From Halobacillus hunanensis (GTDB lineage: Bacteria > Bacillota > Bacilli > Bacillales > Halobacillaceae): 64,000 bases of DNA. The notes beneath the pieces are model-generated. The model had not been told where the DNA came from and made no database searches. It worked only from the letters and a program-made list of their open reading frames with translations. Position numbers and translations under genes: made by a program. Every line of letters starts with the position of its first letter. Position 1 is the first letter of the stretch. Shown in pieces: positions 32,480-42,015 of this stretch. The stretch covers positions 744,001-808,000 of the forward strand of contig NZ_FVZB01000006.1 in NCBI RefSeq assembly GCF_900166655.1, written 5' to 3'.

Positions 32480-32597
32480 TTTTGTTTTTCCCCCTTTTTT
32501 TGTCTAACTGGTTTTGAAGCCAGCCCTATTCATGACCTCCTTAAATCGAGTTGTCGAGCTCAATGGCTCTACGCAAAAATTTTCTCAATTTTCTTAT

Positions 32598-32626
32598 ATT
32601 ATACAATATCTCAGATGTATTTCAAA
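32598..32626 (-). promoter_or_regulatory. Promoter of the amino-acid importer operon
   Basis: On the minus strand TTTGAA (32621-32626), 17-base spacer, TATAAT (32598-32603), about 120 bases before the binding-protein ATG. The region between, and the stretch up to 32797, shows no riboswitch or gene that I recognise. Confidence 0.6.
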
Positions 32627-32797
32627 TTTTACGAAAATATTAATCAAGAAGGCGTGAGTTGTTAATTGGATAAGACGAATCAAAAATTGTGACTTAACGC
32701 TAAATTCTTTGAAGCATAAGATTTCATATAATACTTAAAAAAACTCGTCATAACAACCTTCATAACGATAAGAGTTCCTTGTGTCTTCCATAGATAA

Positions 32798-32838
32798 TAA
32801 AAACGGCTCTCTCCTTTTCCAAGAGAGAACCGTTTTTC
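32798..32838 (-). terminator. Terminator of the ABC exporter gene
   Basis: AAAACGGCTCTCTC / AAGAGAGAACCGTTTT hairpin; on the minus strand T-rich sequence follows. Confidence 0.8.
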
Positions 32839-32874
32839 GAGTTTGAAACTTTACAGATGTAATCCATACTGTTT

Positions 32875-34592
32875 CTAATACAGATGTGCATATGCACCAT
32901 CGCGTTCAAGCAGCTCTTCATGTGTACCTTGTTCCGCGATACCACCCTCTGTTAAAACCACAATCCGCCCTGCATTACGAATCGTGGAAAGACGGTGGGC
33001 AATCACAAGCGTCGTACGCCCTTTCGCCAACTCTTCCATCGAGGCCTTTACGATGCTCTCACTCTCGTTATCGAGCGCGCTCGTAGCCTCATCAAAAATG
33101 AGTACTGGCGGATTCTTTAAGAATACACGTGCGATACTCAGCCGCTGCTTTTGACCGCCGGACAGCTTTACACCCCGCTGGCCGATCTCTGAGCTGTAAC
33201 CGTCCGGTAAGCCATGATAAATTCGTGAGCATTTGCATGTTTGGCCGCCTCGATAATGGCTTCATCGCTCGCCTCCGGATTTCCGTAGCGAATGTTGTCC
33301 ATAACTGTTCCCGTAAAGAGGTAAACATCTTGCTGCACAATGCCAATGCTGTTTCTCAGTGATTGCAGGGAGAGATCCCGGACGTCGATTCCATCCAGTA
33401 ACACGTCCCCATCTGTCACGTCATAAAAGCGAGGAATAAGCGAACATAATGTAGTTTTCCCCGCGCCGGACGGACCGATTAACGCCACATATTCACCAGG
33501 TTTGACATGCAGGGATATACCATCCAAAACATTCTCCAAATGGTCTTCGTAACGGAAGACAACGTCTACGAATTCAATTTCACCGCGAACTTCATTCAAA
33601 TCGACGGCATCTGGTTTGTTGTCGACCTTCGGCTTATGTCTCATAATTTCATAAAAGCGCTGAAAACCGGTGATGCCTTCTTGAAATTGCGTACTCATAT
33701 GAGTCAATTGTTGAATCGGCTCAATCATAAACCCAATATACAGTAAAAAAGTGATCAAATCTGCTAAATCTAACGAGTGATTGACGATACTGGCACTGCA
33801 AAAGATAACCACCGTGATCGTAATCAGCTGGATAAACGTTTCAAGACCATTGCTAAAATACGCTTCTGCCCGATACGTTTGTCTCCGGCTATCGAGGAAT
33901 CGTTCGTTTTCACGGTTAAACTTCGTGACCTCTACGTGCTCGTTGGCGAACGATTTAACCACGCGGATCCCAGCCAGACTATCCTCAACCTGTGCGTTTA
34001 CATCCCCGATCCGTTCCTTATTTCGGAGTAATGCTTTGTTCAATATTTTATTAAAATATAAAACAAAAACGCATATTAATGGTAAAAAGCAGAACACTGC
34101 AATCGTTAATGGCGCGTTAATAAAGAGCAAAATGACAAACGCTCCGATAAAGCGGACGAGATATTTAATATAGTCTTCCGGGCCATGATGATAGAGCTCG
34201 GAAACCAATAACAGATCGTTTGTAATTCGAGACATGAGCTGACCCGATTTTTCCTTGTCGTAAAAGTGGAAGGAAAGCTTTTGCATGTGCGTAAATAGCT
34301 CACTGCGCATATCACTTTCCATACGAGCTCCAATTTCATGACCTTTGTAGTCCACAAAGTAGTTCGCTAAGTGCTGGATCACTGTCAAAACAAGCATGAG
34401 TCCGCCAATCCAATACACTTCACTTAACGCGGTGGCCAAGTCTCCTTCTAGAACGTCTTTTGTAATATACCGAACGAGCAGCGGAAATGCTAAAGCCACA
34501 GCAGACATGATCACAGCACAGGTCAAAACGGAAAGAAATACTGGTAAATACGGTTTATAATACGATAAAAATTTTTTAATTGGAAAATCCAT
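32875..34592 (-). pseudogene. ABC exporter (MsbA/YfiB-like half-transporter) with one frameshift
   Basis: A half-transporter of about 572 residues: six membrane helices in the first 300 residues, Walker A LIGPSGAGKTT (about 371-381), Q-loop IVQQDVYLFTG. After EFIMA the frame shifts and stops at 33168 as [14 protein letters not shown]. In the next frame the protein continues [20 protein letters not shown], Walker [13 protein letters not shown] and [11 protein letters not shown] to a stop at 32875-32877. A single missing T near 33209 explains it. Either the gene is recently dead or the base is a sequencing error; all else looks intact. ATG follows AAAGGGG. Confidence 0.88.
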
Positions 34593-34621
34593 GAGTTACC
34601 CCTTTTGTGTTATTTGGATAT

Positions 34622-34684
34622 ACACATATAAGGGGGTTCACCGTTCACATTTAAGTAAGTGTTCCACCCTTATATGTTTTTACG
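34622..34684. promoter_or_regulatory. Long-range hairpin in the leader of the ABC exporter gene
   Basis: ACATATAAGGG (34624-34634) pairs with CCCTTATATGT (34667-34677) across a 32-base loop, 30-85 bases before the exporter start codon. A T run follows only in plus orientation, where no gene ends. It may be a leader structure or an operator. Confidence 0.4.
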
Positions 34685-34892
34685 GTTTGATTCATTAAGT
34701 TGAGCATGTGAAATGCCTCCTTGTTTATTATTAGTTCAATTATATACAAACTTTGCTCTGGAGTGAACAACAGATATCAGAAAATTAAGTCTCCTCATCT
34801 CAAAAGCAAAATGGGATGAATCATCATTGTGACAGGACCTGTAAGTTTCGGAACCATTCCCCTTCGACGCGTATCAAGTACTTCTTCCTTTT

Positions 34893-35000
34893 CGCTCTCT
34901 TTAACACCTTTTCCGCTCACAGCTTGAGCACATGCGCTCGCTATGTTTGTATTACGCTCCGTTGTACCTCTTTTCGCTCACCTCAACCCTAATTTCGCTC
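34893..35000. repeat. Array of short motifs at 20-21 bp spacing (array 5, CGCTC type)
   Basis: CGCTC starts at 34893, 34914, 34935, 34955, 34975 and 34996: steps 21, 21, 20, 20, 21, the same as array 4. The third unit of both arrays reads TGCGCTCGCTAT and several others TTTCGCTC(A/C)C. It lies between the exporter promoter region and the terminator of the YfcC gene. Confidence 0.8.
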
Positions 35001-35047
35001 GCCCTCGCCAAAACCGGCAGATAGAAACACGCATCATTGAGCAAAAA

Positions 35048-35090
35048 AAGCCACCGCGCATCATAAAGAAACACGGTGGCTTATTCTCAC
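35048..35090 (-). terminator. Terminator of the YfcC-like transporter gene
   Basis: AAGCCACCG / CGGTGGCTT stem (35048-35056 and 35074-35082); on the minus strand the stem is followed by seven T. Confidence 0.85.
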
Positions 35091-36521
35091 TTAATAATTC
35101 GGTCCCCAGCCAATCAGCACCCCGATCGCCAAGAACACCATCGACAACACATACCACATCACGATTAACGGCAGCATGAACCGCACCCACTTCGTCCACG
35201 GCACCCCGCCAATCGCCAGGCAAGCTAACAGCACACCAGACGCCGGCGTAATACTGTTCATAAAGCCATCGGACAATTGATAAGCTGTCACCGCCACCTG
35301 GCGAGGGACTTCCATCAGGTCCGCTAATGGTGTCAGGATCGGCATCATCACGACGGCGTTCCCGCTCCCAGATGATACGAGCAAAGCGAACAGCGAGTTC
35401 CCGATAAACATGGCAATCGCACCGAACACGGAGGAGAAGGGTTCCATCGCCACGGCCAGCCAGTGGACGATTGTATCGAGGATTTCTCCGTTCTGCATGA
35501 CGAGCACAATAGCTCTAGCTAGTCCGATAATTAACGCACCATAAACGAGATTCTTCGCGCCACCCATGAATTCTTTGACAACAAAATTCGGCGACATTTT
35601 AGCAATCAGCCCAGTTCCCACTGTGATAATTAGAAAAATGGCAGCCATGTGATTGAGAGACCAGCCGAATTGCAGCGCACCGACGATGTAAAATACAATC
35701 GCTAACACGACAAAGGACAGAATCAATTTATGAGTGCCGGTAAATTTCTGGTGCACATCCTCCCTCACTTGTTCATCGTCTTTTGGAAAACGATTGGCCC
35801 CCATCAGACTTTTCGCCGGATCATTTTTCACACGCTTAATATACCAAAGAATATAACCAATCGTAACGGTGAAAATTACCACCGTCATAATGCATCTGAA
35901 CAGAATGCCGGAGTACAACGGAAGTCCAGCGATGTCCTGGGCAATCAGCACGGTAAATGGACTCATAAACGATGTGTTAAATCCGACATACGCCGTTAAT
36001 TTAATGATCGCCACACCAGCGATAGCATCTAAATCGAGCGCCTTCGCGAGGACGATCCCGATTGGAATAAACGCAATGACAGCATTGGAGATCGCGCCGG
36101 TCAACCCGCCAATCGCAAGCAGCACCCCCACGAACAGGACGAGTAAATGTTCGCGATTTTTCGTTTTATTCACGGCCTTCATAATCGAAGCATTGATGGC
36201 CCCGGTCGATTCAATAACAGCAAAGGTTCCCCCGATAATTAAAACTAAAAATATGATGCCGGCTGTCTCGACCATGCCATTTTGAATCGATAGAAAGAAG
36301 TCCATAATCCCAGTTGGATCTCCCTCGACACTATGAAAGCTGTCTGGAACGACTACCGTAATATCTCCCTGCTCCACTCGTTCAAATGCCCCCGATGGCA
36401 AGATGTAGGTTGCAATCGCCGCAAGCAGCATAATCAGCAGCATGATGATATACGCGTCAGGCATCGCCCACTTCTTCTTCTGTTTCGGAGCGGAATGGTG
36501 CTCCTGTTGTTCAATCGCCAT
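35091..36521 (-). CDS. YfcC-family transporter (C4-dicarboxylate/basic amino acid superfamily)
   Basis: A 476-residue membrane protein with about 12 helices, a cytosolic N-terminus rich in Lys and His, and the YfcC features AMPDAYIIMLLIMLLAAIAT and YILPSGAFERVEQGDITVVV, GGLTGAISNAVIAFIPIG and LLVSSGSGNAVVMMPILTPL. The family is related to DcuC and AbgT-type carriers; proposed substrates include dicarboxylates, peptides and aminoacyl compounds. ATG 36521 follows AAAGGAGGT. It is divergent from an RpiR regulator followed by an M20 amidohydrolase, which suggests import of an N-acyl or peptide substrate. Confidence 0.85.
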   Translation of the reverse strand: MAIEQQEHHSAPKQKKKWAMPDAYIIMLLIMLLAAIATYILPSGAFERVEQGDITVVVPDSFHSVEGDPTGIMDFFLSIQNGMVETAGIIFLVLIIGGTFAVIESTGAINASIMKAVNKTKNREHLLVLFVGVLLAIGGLTGAISNAVIAFIPIGIVLAKALDLDAIAGVAIIKLTAYVGFNTSFMSPFTVLIAQDIAGLPLYSGILFRCIMTVVIFTVTIGYILWYIKRVKNDPAKSLMGANRFPKDDEQVREDVHQKFTGTHKLILSFVVLAIVFYIVGALQFGWSLNHMAAIFLIITVGTGLIAKMSPNFVVKEFMGGAKNLVYGALIIGLARAIVLVMQNGEILDTIVHWLAVAMEPFSSVFGAIAMFIGNSLFALLVSSGSGNAVVMMPILTPLADLMEVPRQVAVTAYQLSDGFMNSITPASGVLLACLAIGGVPWTKWVRFMLPLIVMWYVLSMVFLAIGVLIGWGPNY

Positions 36522-36654
36522 GTGAAAACTACCTCCTTTGTTAAAACTGAGTAAATATTGTGACAACTAATAAGTTATGATAGATTATAATAAAGTATTT
36601 CTTTTAAATCAATATCATTTTAAAAATTATCTTTTATTTTCAGGAGGAAGCTTT

Positions 36655-37491
36655 GTGGAAGATTACTACACAAAAATTGAAAACGCCTATGATGATTTGT
36701 CAAAAGGCTTAAAAAAAGTGGCGAACTATCTACTAGAGGAACCGACCGCCTTTGCGGCCAACCCAGCGAAGAAGGTTGGCGAGGCGCTCGGGGTCAGCGA
36801 ATCGATGATCACTCGCTTCTGTCTGACGTTAGGGTATAAGGGGTACAGCGAGCTGCAGCATGAGGTGCGCGACTATGTATTTAATCAGAAGCGGATCTTT
36901 GCGGAGTATCCGTTGTCCCATAACGAGGAGAAAGAGCGTCCCTTTCATGAACGCGTGATGCTGCACGATCAATTTAACATCGCATCCACAGCGGAAAATA
37001 TAAAAGAAGAGCAATTTAAGCAAGCTACGGCTGCCCTGGCAGAAGCCGATCAGGTCCTGATTGCCGGATTGCGCTATACCTTTTCGATGGCCCACTGGCT
37101 GACTTATGCATTACAGTCGATCGGGGTCAATGCCAGGCTCTATCGTCCTGATCTCGATGCCCATCTCGACTTTGGATCATCCAAACACGTCTTTATCGTG
37201 TTCTCGTTTCACGCCTATTCAACGGAAACCTTAATGCTCGCCGAAGAAGCGAAACGACGCGACTGGACGATTATCGGCATTACCGATTCCGGCATCGCAC
37301 CGATATCAAAGCACGCCGACATCCTGTTTCCCGTCTATTTTTCAAAAAGGAGCCATTCCGAAACGGCCCCGATTGTGTTTTCCTTTCTAAATGCGCTCGT
37401 GTCCGGCATATCTATTAAAGAGCCAGAACAAACCCGACAAAACAAACTAACAATGGAAGAAAAACGACTCAAACAAACGTTTAAATTGTAA
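36655..37491 (+). CDS. RpiR/MurR-family transcriptional regulator
   Basis: A 278-residue regulator: N-terminal HTH_6 domain (LKKVANYLLEEPTAFAANPA, then LGVSESMITRFCLTLGYKGY) and a C-terminal SIS domain (about 120-245) that usually binds a phosphosugar or similar small molecule. The start is GTG at 36655 behind AGGAGG; the longer frame beginning at 36577 has no site. It is divergent from the YfcC transporter and 17 bases before the M20 hydrolase, so it probably controls both. Confidence 0.88.
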   Translation: MEDYYTKIENAYDDLSKGLKKVANYLLEEPTAFAANPAKKVGEALGVSESMITRFCLTLGYKGYSELQHEVRDYVFNQKRIFAEYPLSHNEEKERPFHERVMLHDQFNIASTAENIKEEQFKQATAALAEADQVLIAGLRYTFSMAHWLTYALQSIGVNARLYRPDLDAHLDFGSSKHVFIVFSFHAYSTETLMLAEEAKRRDWTIIGITDSGIAPISKHADILFPVYFSKRSHSETAPIVFSFLNALVSGISIKEPEQTRQNKLTMEEKRLKQTFKL

Positions 37492-37508
37492 AAGGAGAAG
37501 TGATCACG

Positions 37509-38624
37509 ATGGATATCGAAAAAAAGGTTATGGAAATCTTTCAACACCTGCACACCCACCCAGAAATAAGCTGGAAAGAAACCGAGACCACCGAATATAT
37601 CAAAAATCTATTAGTAGAAAATGGCTGCCGCGTCCGTACATTTGAGGATTGTACCGGAGTGACCGGAGAAATCGGAGAAGGAAAACCAGTCGTCGGAATC
37701 CGCGCCGACATGGACGCCCTCTGGCAGGAGGTCAATGGCACATTCCAGGCCAATCACTCATGCGGCCACGACTCTCACATGTCCATGGTTCTCGGCGTAC
37801 TGCTCTCGATTCAAGAAATGGATCACATCCCGAATGGAACTATACGTTTCATCTTTCAACCCGCCGAAGAAAAAGGAACCGGCGCGTTGAAAATGGTCGA
37901 AAAAAACGTCGTGGATGATGTCGATTACTTATACGGCGTTCACCTACGCCCCATTCAGGAAGTGAAAAACGGCATGGCCACCCCTGCCCTGTTTCACGGA
38001 GCGGCCCGCCATATCACCGGCGAAATTAAAGGAGAAGACACACACGGAGCCCGCCCCCACCTCGGCTTCAACGCGATCGAAGTCGGAGCGGAATTAGTCC
38101 AGAAACTAAATCACATCCATATCGATCCAATGATTCCCCACTCCGTCAAATTCACCAAATTCCAGGCCGGCGGCGAAAGTGCCAATATCATTCCAGGCAA
38201 CGCCACCTTCAGCATTGATTTACGCGCCCAAAAAAACGATACCATTGAAAAATTAACGAACTCTGTAGAAGAAGCCGTTAAATCCGTCTCAGATTACTAT
38301 GGAGTTCCAATCGATTTATCGCTAGAATCAATGATGGCATCGGCCATTGTGGCTCCCGAAGCACAGGCATTTATGGCGGAATCTATCAAGGAAGTCTTAG
38401 GAGAAGAAAATCTAGTAGACCCTGTAACGACAACAGGAAGTGAGGACTTTCACTTTTATACATTGAAGAGGGAACATATTAAGGCTTCCGTTCTGGGATT
38501 GGGTTGTGATTTGAAACCGGGGCTGCATCATCCAAATATGTCGTTTGATCATGAGATGATTATGCCTGGGGTGAGGATTTTGACGGGAGCGGTTTTTAAA
38601 ACATTGAATTACTTGGATAATTAA
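37509..38624 (+). CDS. M20-family amidohydrolase/peptidase
   Basis: A 371-residue M20D zinc hydrolase of the N-acyl-amino-acid amidohydrolase/HipO group. Metal ligands are in SCGHDSHMSM, FQPAEEKGTGA, YGVHLRP and LHHPNMSFDHE; the dimerisation insert is at about 170-280. It cleaves amide-linked substrates such as N-acetyl or benzoyl amino acids or p-aminobenzoyl-glutamate. ATG 37509 is used because GTG 37500 sits too close to AAGGAG. Context (YfcC carrier and RpiR regulator) points to uptake and hydrolysis of the same compound. Confidence 0.88.
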   Translation: MDIEKKVMEIFQHLHTHPEISWKETETTEYIKNLLVENGCRVRTFEDCTGVTGEIGEGKPVVGIRADMDALWQEVNGTFQANHSCGHDSHMSMVLGVLLSIQEMDHIPNGTIRFIFQPAEEKGTGALKMVEKNVVDDVDYLYGVHLRPIQEVKNGMATPALFHGAARHITGEIKGEDTHGARPHLGFNAIEVGAELVQKLNHIHIDPMIPHSVKFTKFQAGGESANIIPGNATFSIDLRAQKNDTIEKLTNSVEEAVKSVSDYYGVPIDLSLESMMASAIVAPEAQAFMAESIKEVLGEENLVDPVTTTGSEDFHFYTLKREHIKASVLGLGCDLKPGLHHPNMSFDHEMIMPGVRILTGAVFKTLNYLDN

Positions 38625-39255
38625 GATGAATAAAATAGAGTATTCTGAATCAACATGTATGTCTAAATTGGCATTGCGACATAAACGAATATTTATAGAC
38701 TGATTAGGTAAAGATTTTAGCATTCGTTAGGAACATTTCATGACAGCCAGGACCTTATTAAAAAGATATAATTCAAGTATTTCATCTAAAAATACAATAA
38801 TGGAGGAGTCACTATATGACTCCAGATTCAGGAAACACTTAGCCTTCACTGCCAGTCTAGAAAAGCACATTGGTTTACTCCCGATGAAAAGATGGTGGTA
38901 TTCAGTCGAAATATGGAGTGATATTATTATTGAAAAGATTTTTACAAAATAGATATAGCTGAAAAGTATCTGATCTTCAAACCAGGCGCTATTTTGGCAT
39001 ATTCCCTTTAAAAGTGCAGGGAATTTCTATTTCTAAGATACTTCGACTAAGCGTTCCCAGTATGAAGCATGTAGCATGCACACGGAATACTAATAAATAA
39101 CTAACCCATCCTCCAAATCCCAATAAATGGAATTTAAATTGCTTAATAAATTATTCATATAACTACAAATTTTTCTATGAAGAATATATGGTGAAAATAT
39201 TAAGTGATTTTTTGTCTAGAGGATGATTCTCGTAATAGGTTGTTGTCTTAAAAAT
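38625..39255. other. Gene-poor stretch
   Basis: About 630 bases with no gene I can support. An open frame at 38740-38952 encodes 70 residues including KHIGLLPMKRWWYSVEIW; it has only a weak AGGAA before its ATG and no recognisable family, and may be a decayed gene. AT content is high from here to 54 kb. Confidence 0.4.
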
Positions 39256-39447
39256 CTAATCCACATCATAATAACCTTCGTTTATATCTTTCAGATGAGA
39301 AAATAAGAAAGCTTTTAAACCCGATTCTTTTATGTAGATTATTTCCTGTGTATAATAAACATAATATTTATTTTTTTCATGATCCCTTATTTCGATAGCC
39401 CTACAACCATCTTGTTCAATAGCTGAATGAATTAATTGATATCGCAT
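39256..39447 (-). CDS. Small protein of unknown function
   Basis: A 63-residue protein, MRYQLIHSAIEQDGCRAIEI at the start, with a KNKYYVYYTQEIIYIKES middle that looks like alternating beta strands. The ATG at 39445-39447 follows GAGGT at eight bases; the frame is open further upstream without a site. I do not recognise the family. It stands alone in a gene-poor stretch beside a transposase relic. Confidence 0.45.
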   Translation of the reverse strand: MRYQLIHSAIEQDGCRAIEIRDHEKNKYYVYYTQEIIYIKESGLKAFLFSHLKDINEGYYDVD

Positions 39448-39769
39448 AATAAAATACCTCATTTTTTTTCTATTAAAAAAAATTAAAGGAAACTCAAAAG
39501 CCAAACCTGCTTTTCCACTCTCAGTGTAGAGAGTCACTATTGTCGCACAAATAATTACCTGATCTTATCCATCAAAAAAATTCTTTATTATGGTTGGCGC
39601 AGGGGGTTCCTGTCCAAATCCAAAATAAAGGACTACCATTTTGGTACAAGAAGAAAAAACGTCATTTGGTAAACACGTAAATGCTATAAATCTAAAATTT
39701 GATTCGGATGTTTTTTGCCACCATTTTCGTTATCTAGCTATGAATGTCAAGATAAAAATATACACATGA

Positions 39770-40262
39770 AGTTTGGAAAACATTTCTATCTGATCGATTC
39801 TACAACGGTATCGTTGAATAGCGAACAGTTTCCCTGGGCCCAGTTTCGGGGTACACATTTTTGACACGTATCAAAAGGAACACCGTCCGCTTCAAAGTAA
39901 AGATTCCTCGGTGGTTGAATCTGGCACCATCATTCAGATTGGATCTTTTCAAAGTCAGATAGACCACGTCATGATGGTGATCCAACGAAAGAAAAGCTCA
40001 ATGTTCCAACGGTTGCGATACATCTAAGCCTGCGTTTCGACCGGTGTTTCCAAGTCGTATGTAGTGAGTCGAAGAAGGTTCTTTTTCGTGTCCCTTACAA
40101 CACGTAACATAAAACGCTTCTTTAGCTTCGATAAAGAAGCTGCCCAAAATCAAATTTATATCGCACTACTCACTTTTGTTTACTCGTTTTACATAGGCAA
40201 GAGATATGGCCATCCTATAGCGCCCGGAAGATTGCCAATCGCCTAAAGGCCTTGTGGGAACC
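39770..40262 (+). pseudogene. IS4-family transposase relic
   Basis: The plus strand encodes KHFYLIDSTTVSLNSEQFPW then AQFRGTHF and a stop, matching the first catalytic block (LIDSTT, then W-A-x-F-R) of IS4-type DDE transposases. Around 40135-40180, in another frame, KEAAQNQIYIALLTFVYSF matches the C-terminal block (NQIYIALLT) of the same family. Several stops and frameshifts lie between, and ends with inverted repeats are not evident. The relic separates core-like genes from the polysaccharide locus. Confidence 0.65.
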
Positions 40263-40550
40263 CTGTAGTGAGTTGGAAGAGGGAAGACAAAGCGTTTATT
40301 AATCCGTAAATTTGGCCGTTCTTTTTCGCCTAATTGTATAAAAAATACTGAATGGGTATAATCGCCCGTTAGGTGGTTGTTTTCTTTTTTAACTTTAAGG
40401 TGGAAAATAATAAAACTGAATTTCAAATCTATATTAATGTAACACAAGTATAGCGAGTAAAAAATTTATGAATCAGTAACCAGTTTTGATACATCATGGA
40501 TTTAAATTAAAGTGTCAGTCGAACCGAAGTAAAAAGTAACACTAGAAGCA

Positions 40551-41873
40551 TTAATCCTTTAGAGTGGCCAAGTCACCTGAGGTTAGTTGACTGTTCAATT
40601 GTTTTTTATCGTGAACTTTCCTCTGTAGGATCCCAATAACAAAACAAAAACTTGTAAAATAAGTAATTAAACCTTGTAATATCGGTTCCAGAGAAAAAGT
40701 GATAAAAAAAGCTATACACATAGCTAATATGAGACTTTTAAATATAAGAGTAAAATCAGATTTTAAAAATTTATATATGCTAAATAGTGAAATAAAAGTA
40801 AAAAGTATTAACAAAATAAAAGGTATTATCCCAGCATCATACGCCACATCTAGCCACAAATTATGAGCAAACCCTAAGTGGATGTTGGTTTCCCTTCCAC
40901 CTAAAGGATGTTCAAAGGTACCTATAAAAACATTTATCCATGCATCAATCCTTGGATTTTCGCTCAACTGACGAGAGCTAAGTCTATTAAAAATTAAACT
41001 TCCTTCCCATATGGATTTAATACTAAAAATATTTAGTGAATAAAGTAAATAACCTATAATAGTAATGAAAAATAAGCTAATGGCTTTTGAGAACCGTTTC
41101 CTGTTATTTTTCTCTACAAATAGGTAGACTGTTAGAAATGAAAAGATTACGATTACAATACCAGTTCTATTTCCAAGTGAGAAAATTGTATAAAAACTTA
41201 CTACAAAAGAAAGTAAACACAGAAGTTTAAATTTAAATTGATATTTGAGGGAACTTCCCATACTAGAATTGTTTAACAAAAGGGGAAGCAGTGACAAACC
41301 TAAAGAAAGGCTAGCATTCAATATCGTAGCATTTACTTCTCCACTACCCCACAGATCTAGAACAATTCTCCCTCCTAAATTATTGATAATAGCATTAATA
41401 CTACCGTAAGTTAAAATTGATTTCATTAGAGAGAAAAAACCATAAAGAGAAGAAGCAATTATAATTGTAATTAAATAACCCAAACTTTTCTTATTACTAA
41501 AATCACTTCCAGCTAACTTGTATCCTAATACAAAGAGTATGGACGGGTAAAGAAGTCGGCCTAAAAGACTAGCCAAAGTAAAATAACCGTAGAAAAAAGA
41601 TATTAAAGAATAGGTAAAACTAAATACAAACAAGCAAACTAAAGTCAACATGGATTTTTTACTTAATTCCCCAACTAATAAATACAATAAAATATATGGA
41701 AATAAAATTATAGGGATAAATTCTCCGTAACCGAAAAAGTTTGAAGAATACATAGCTAATACAGCCAACCAGGTAATATATAATAAATTTGATTTCTTTA
41801 CAGTTAAATTACTATTCAAATAAATCGCTCCATGTATATTTTCATAGTTTAAGTTAATGATATTAATGATAAT
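40551..41873 (-). CDS. O-antigen/capsule polymerase (Wzy-like)
   Basis: A polytopic membrane protein of about 440 residues with around 12 helices. The large outside loop near residues 310-350 contains RIDAWINVFIGTFEHPLGG and HLGFAHNLWLDVAYDAGIIP, the ligase/polymerase motif of the Wzy_C/O-antigen ligase families. It should join undecaprenyl-linked repeat units into polymer outside the membrane. The start is uncertain; ATG 41873 has only a weak AGAAG upstream, and the frame is open to 41894. It is the last gene of the long minus-strand locus. Confidence 0.82.
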   Translation of the reverse strand: MIINIINLNYENIHGAIYLNSNLTVKKSNLLYITWLAVLAMYSSNFFGYGEFIPIILFPYILLYLLVGELSKKSMLTLVCLFVFSFTYSLISFFYGYFTLASLLGRLLYPSILFVLGYKLAGSDFSNKKSLGYLITIIIASSLYGFFSLMKSILTYGSINAIINNLGGRIVLDLWGSGEVNATILNASLSLGLSLLPLLLNNSSMGSSLKYQFKFKLLCLLSFVVSFYTIFSLGNRTGIVIVIFSFLTVYLFVEKNNRKRFSKAISLFFITIIGYLLYSLNIFSIKSIWEGSLIFNRLSSRQLSENPRIDAWINVFIGTFEHPLGGRETNIHLGFAHNLWLDVAYDAGIIPFILLILFTFISLFSIYKFLKSDFTLIFKSLILAMCIAFFITFSLEPILQGLITYFTSFCFVIGILQRKVHDKKQLNSQLTSGDLATLKD

Positions 41874-42015
41874 CATAAACTTACTTCTAGACACATTTAG
41901 ATACTAAAGTAATTGATTAAGTCAAAAATCCGAAAATTACTCTTAAATTAATAATTTATATAGTTTGTATAAACAATATATTATATGAATATTTTTGATT
42001 TTCTTAATTATCTAA

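Noticed and set aside
33168-34592. ABC exporter as a complete 474-residue gene
   Set aside because: It lacks the signature motif, Walker B and switch His, which follow directly in another frame, so the stop is due to a frameshift.
34943-35179. Open frames across the CGCTC array near 35 kb
   Set aside because: The 20-base steps in the array break frame regularity, and the frame continues into the antisense of the YfcC gene.
38740-38952. 70-residue plus-strand ORF
   Set aside because: Weak ribosome binding site, no family and no conserved context; noted only as a possible decayed gene.
39800-39985. 61-residue minus-strand ORF rich in His and Arg
   Set aside because: It is antisense to the IS4 transposase remnant, which explains the sequence better.
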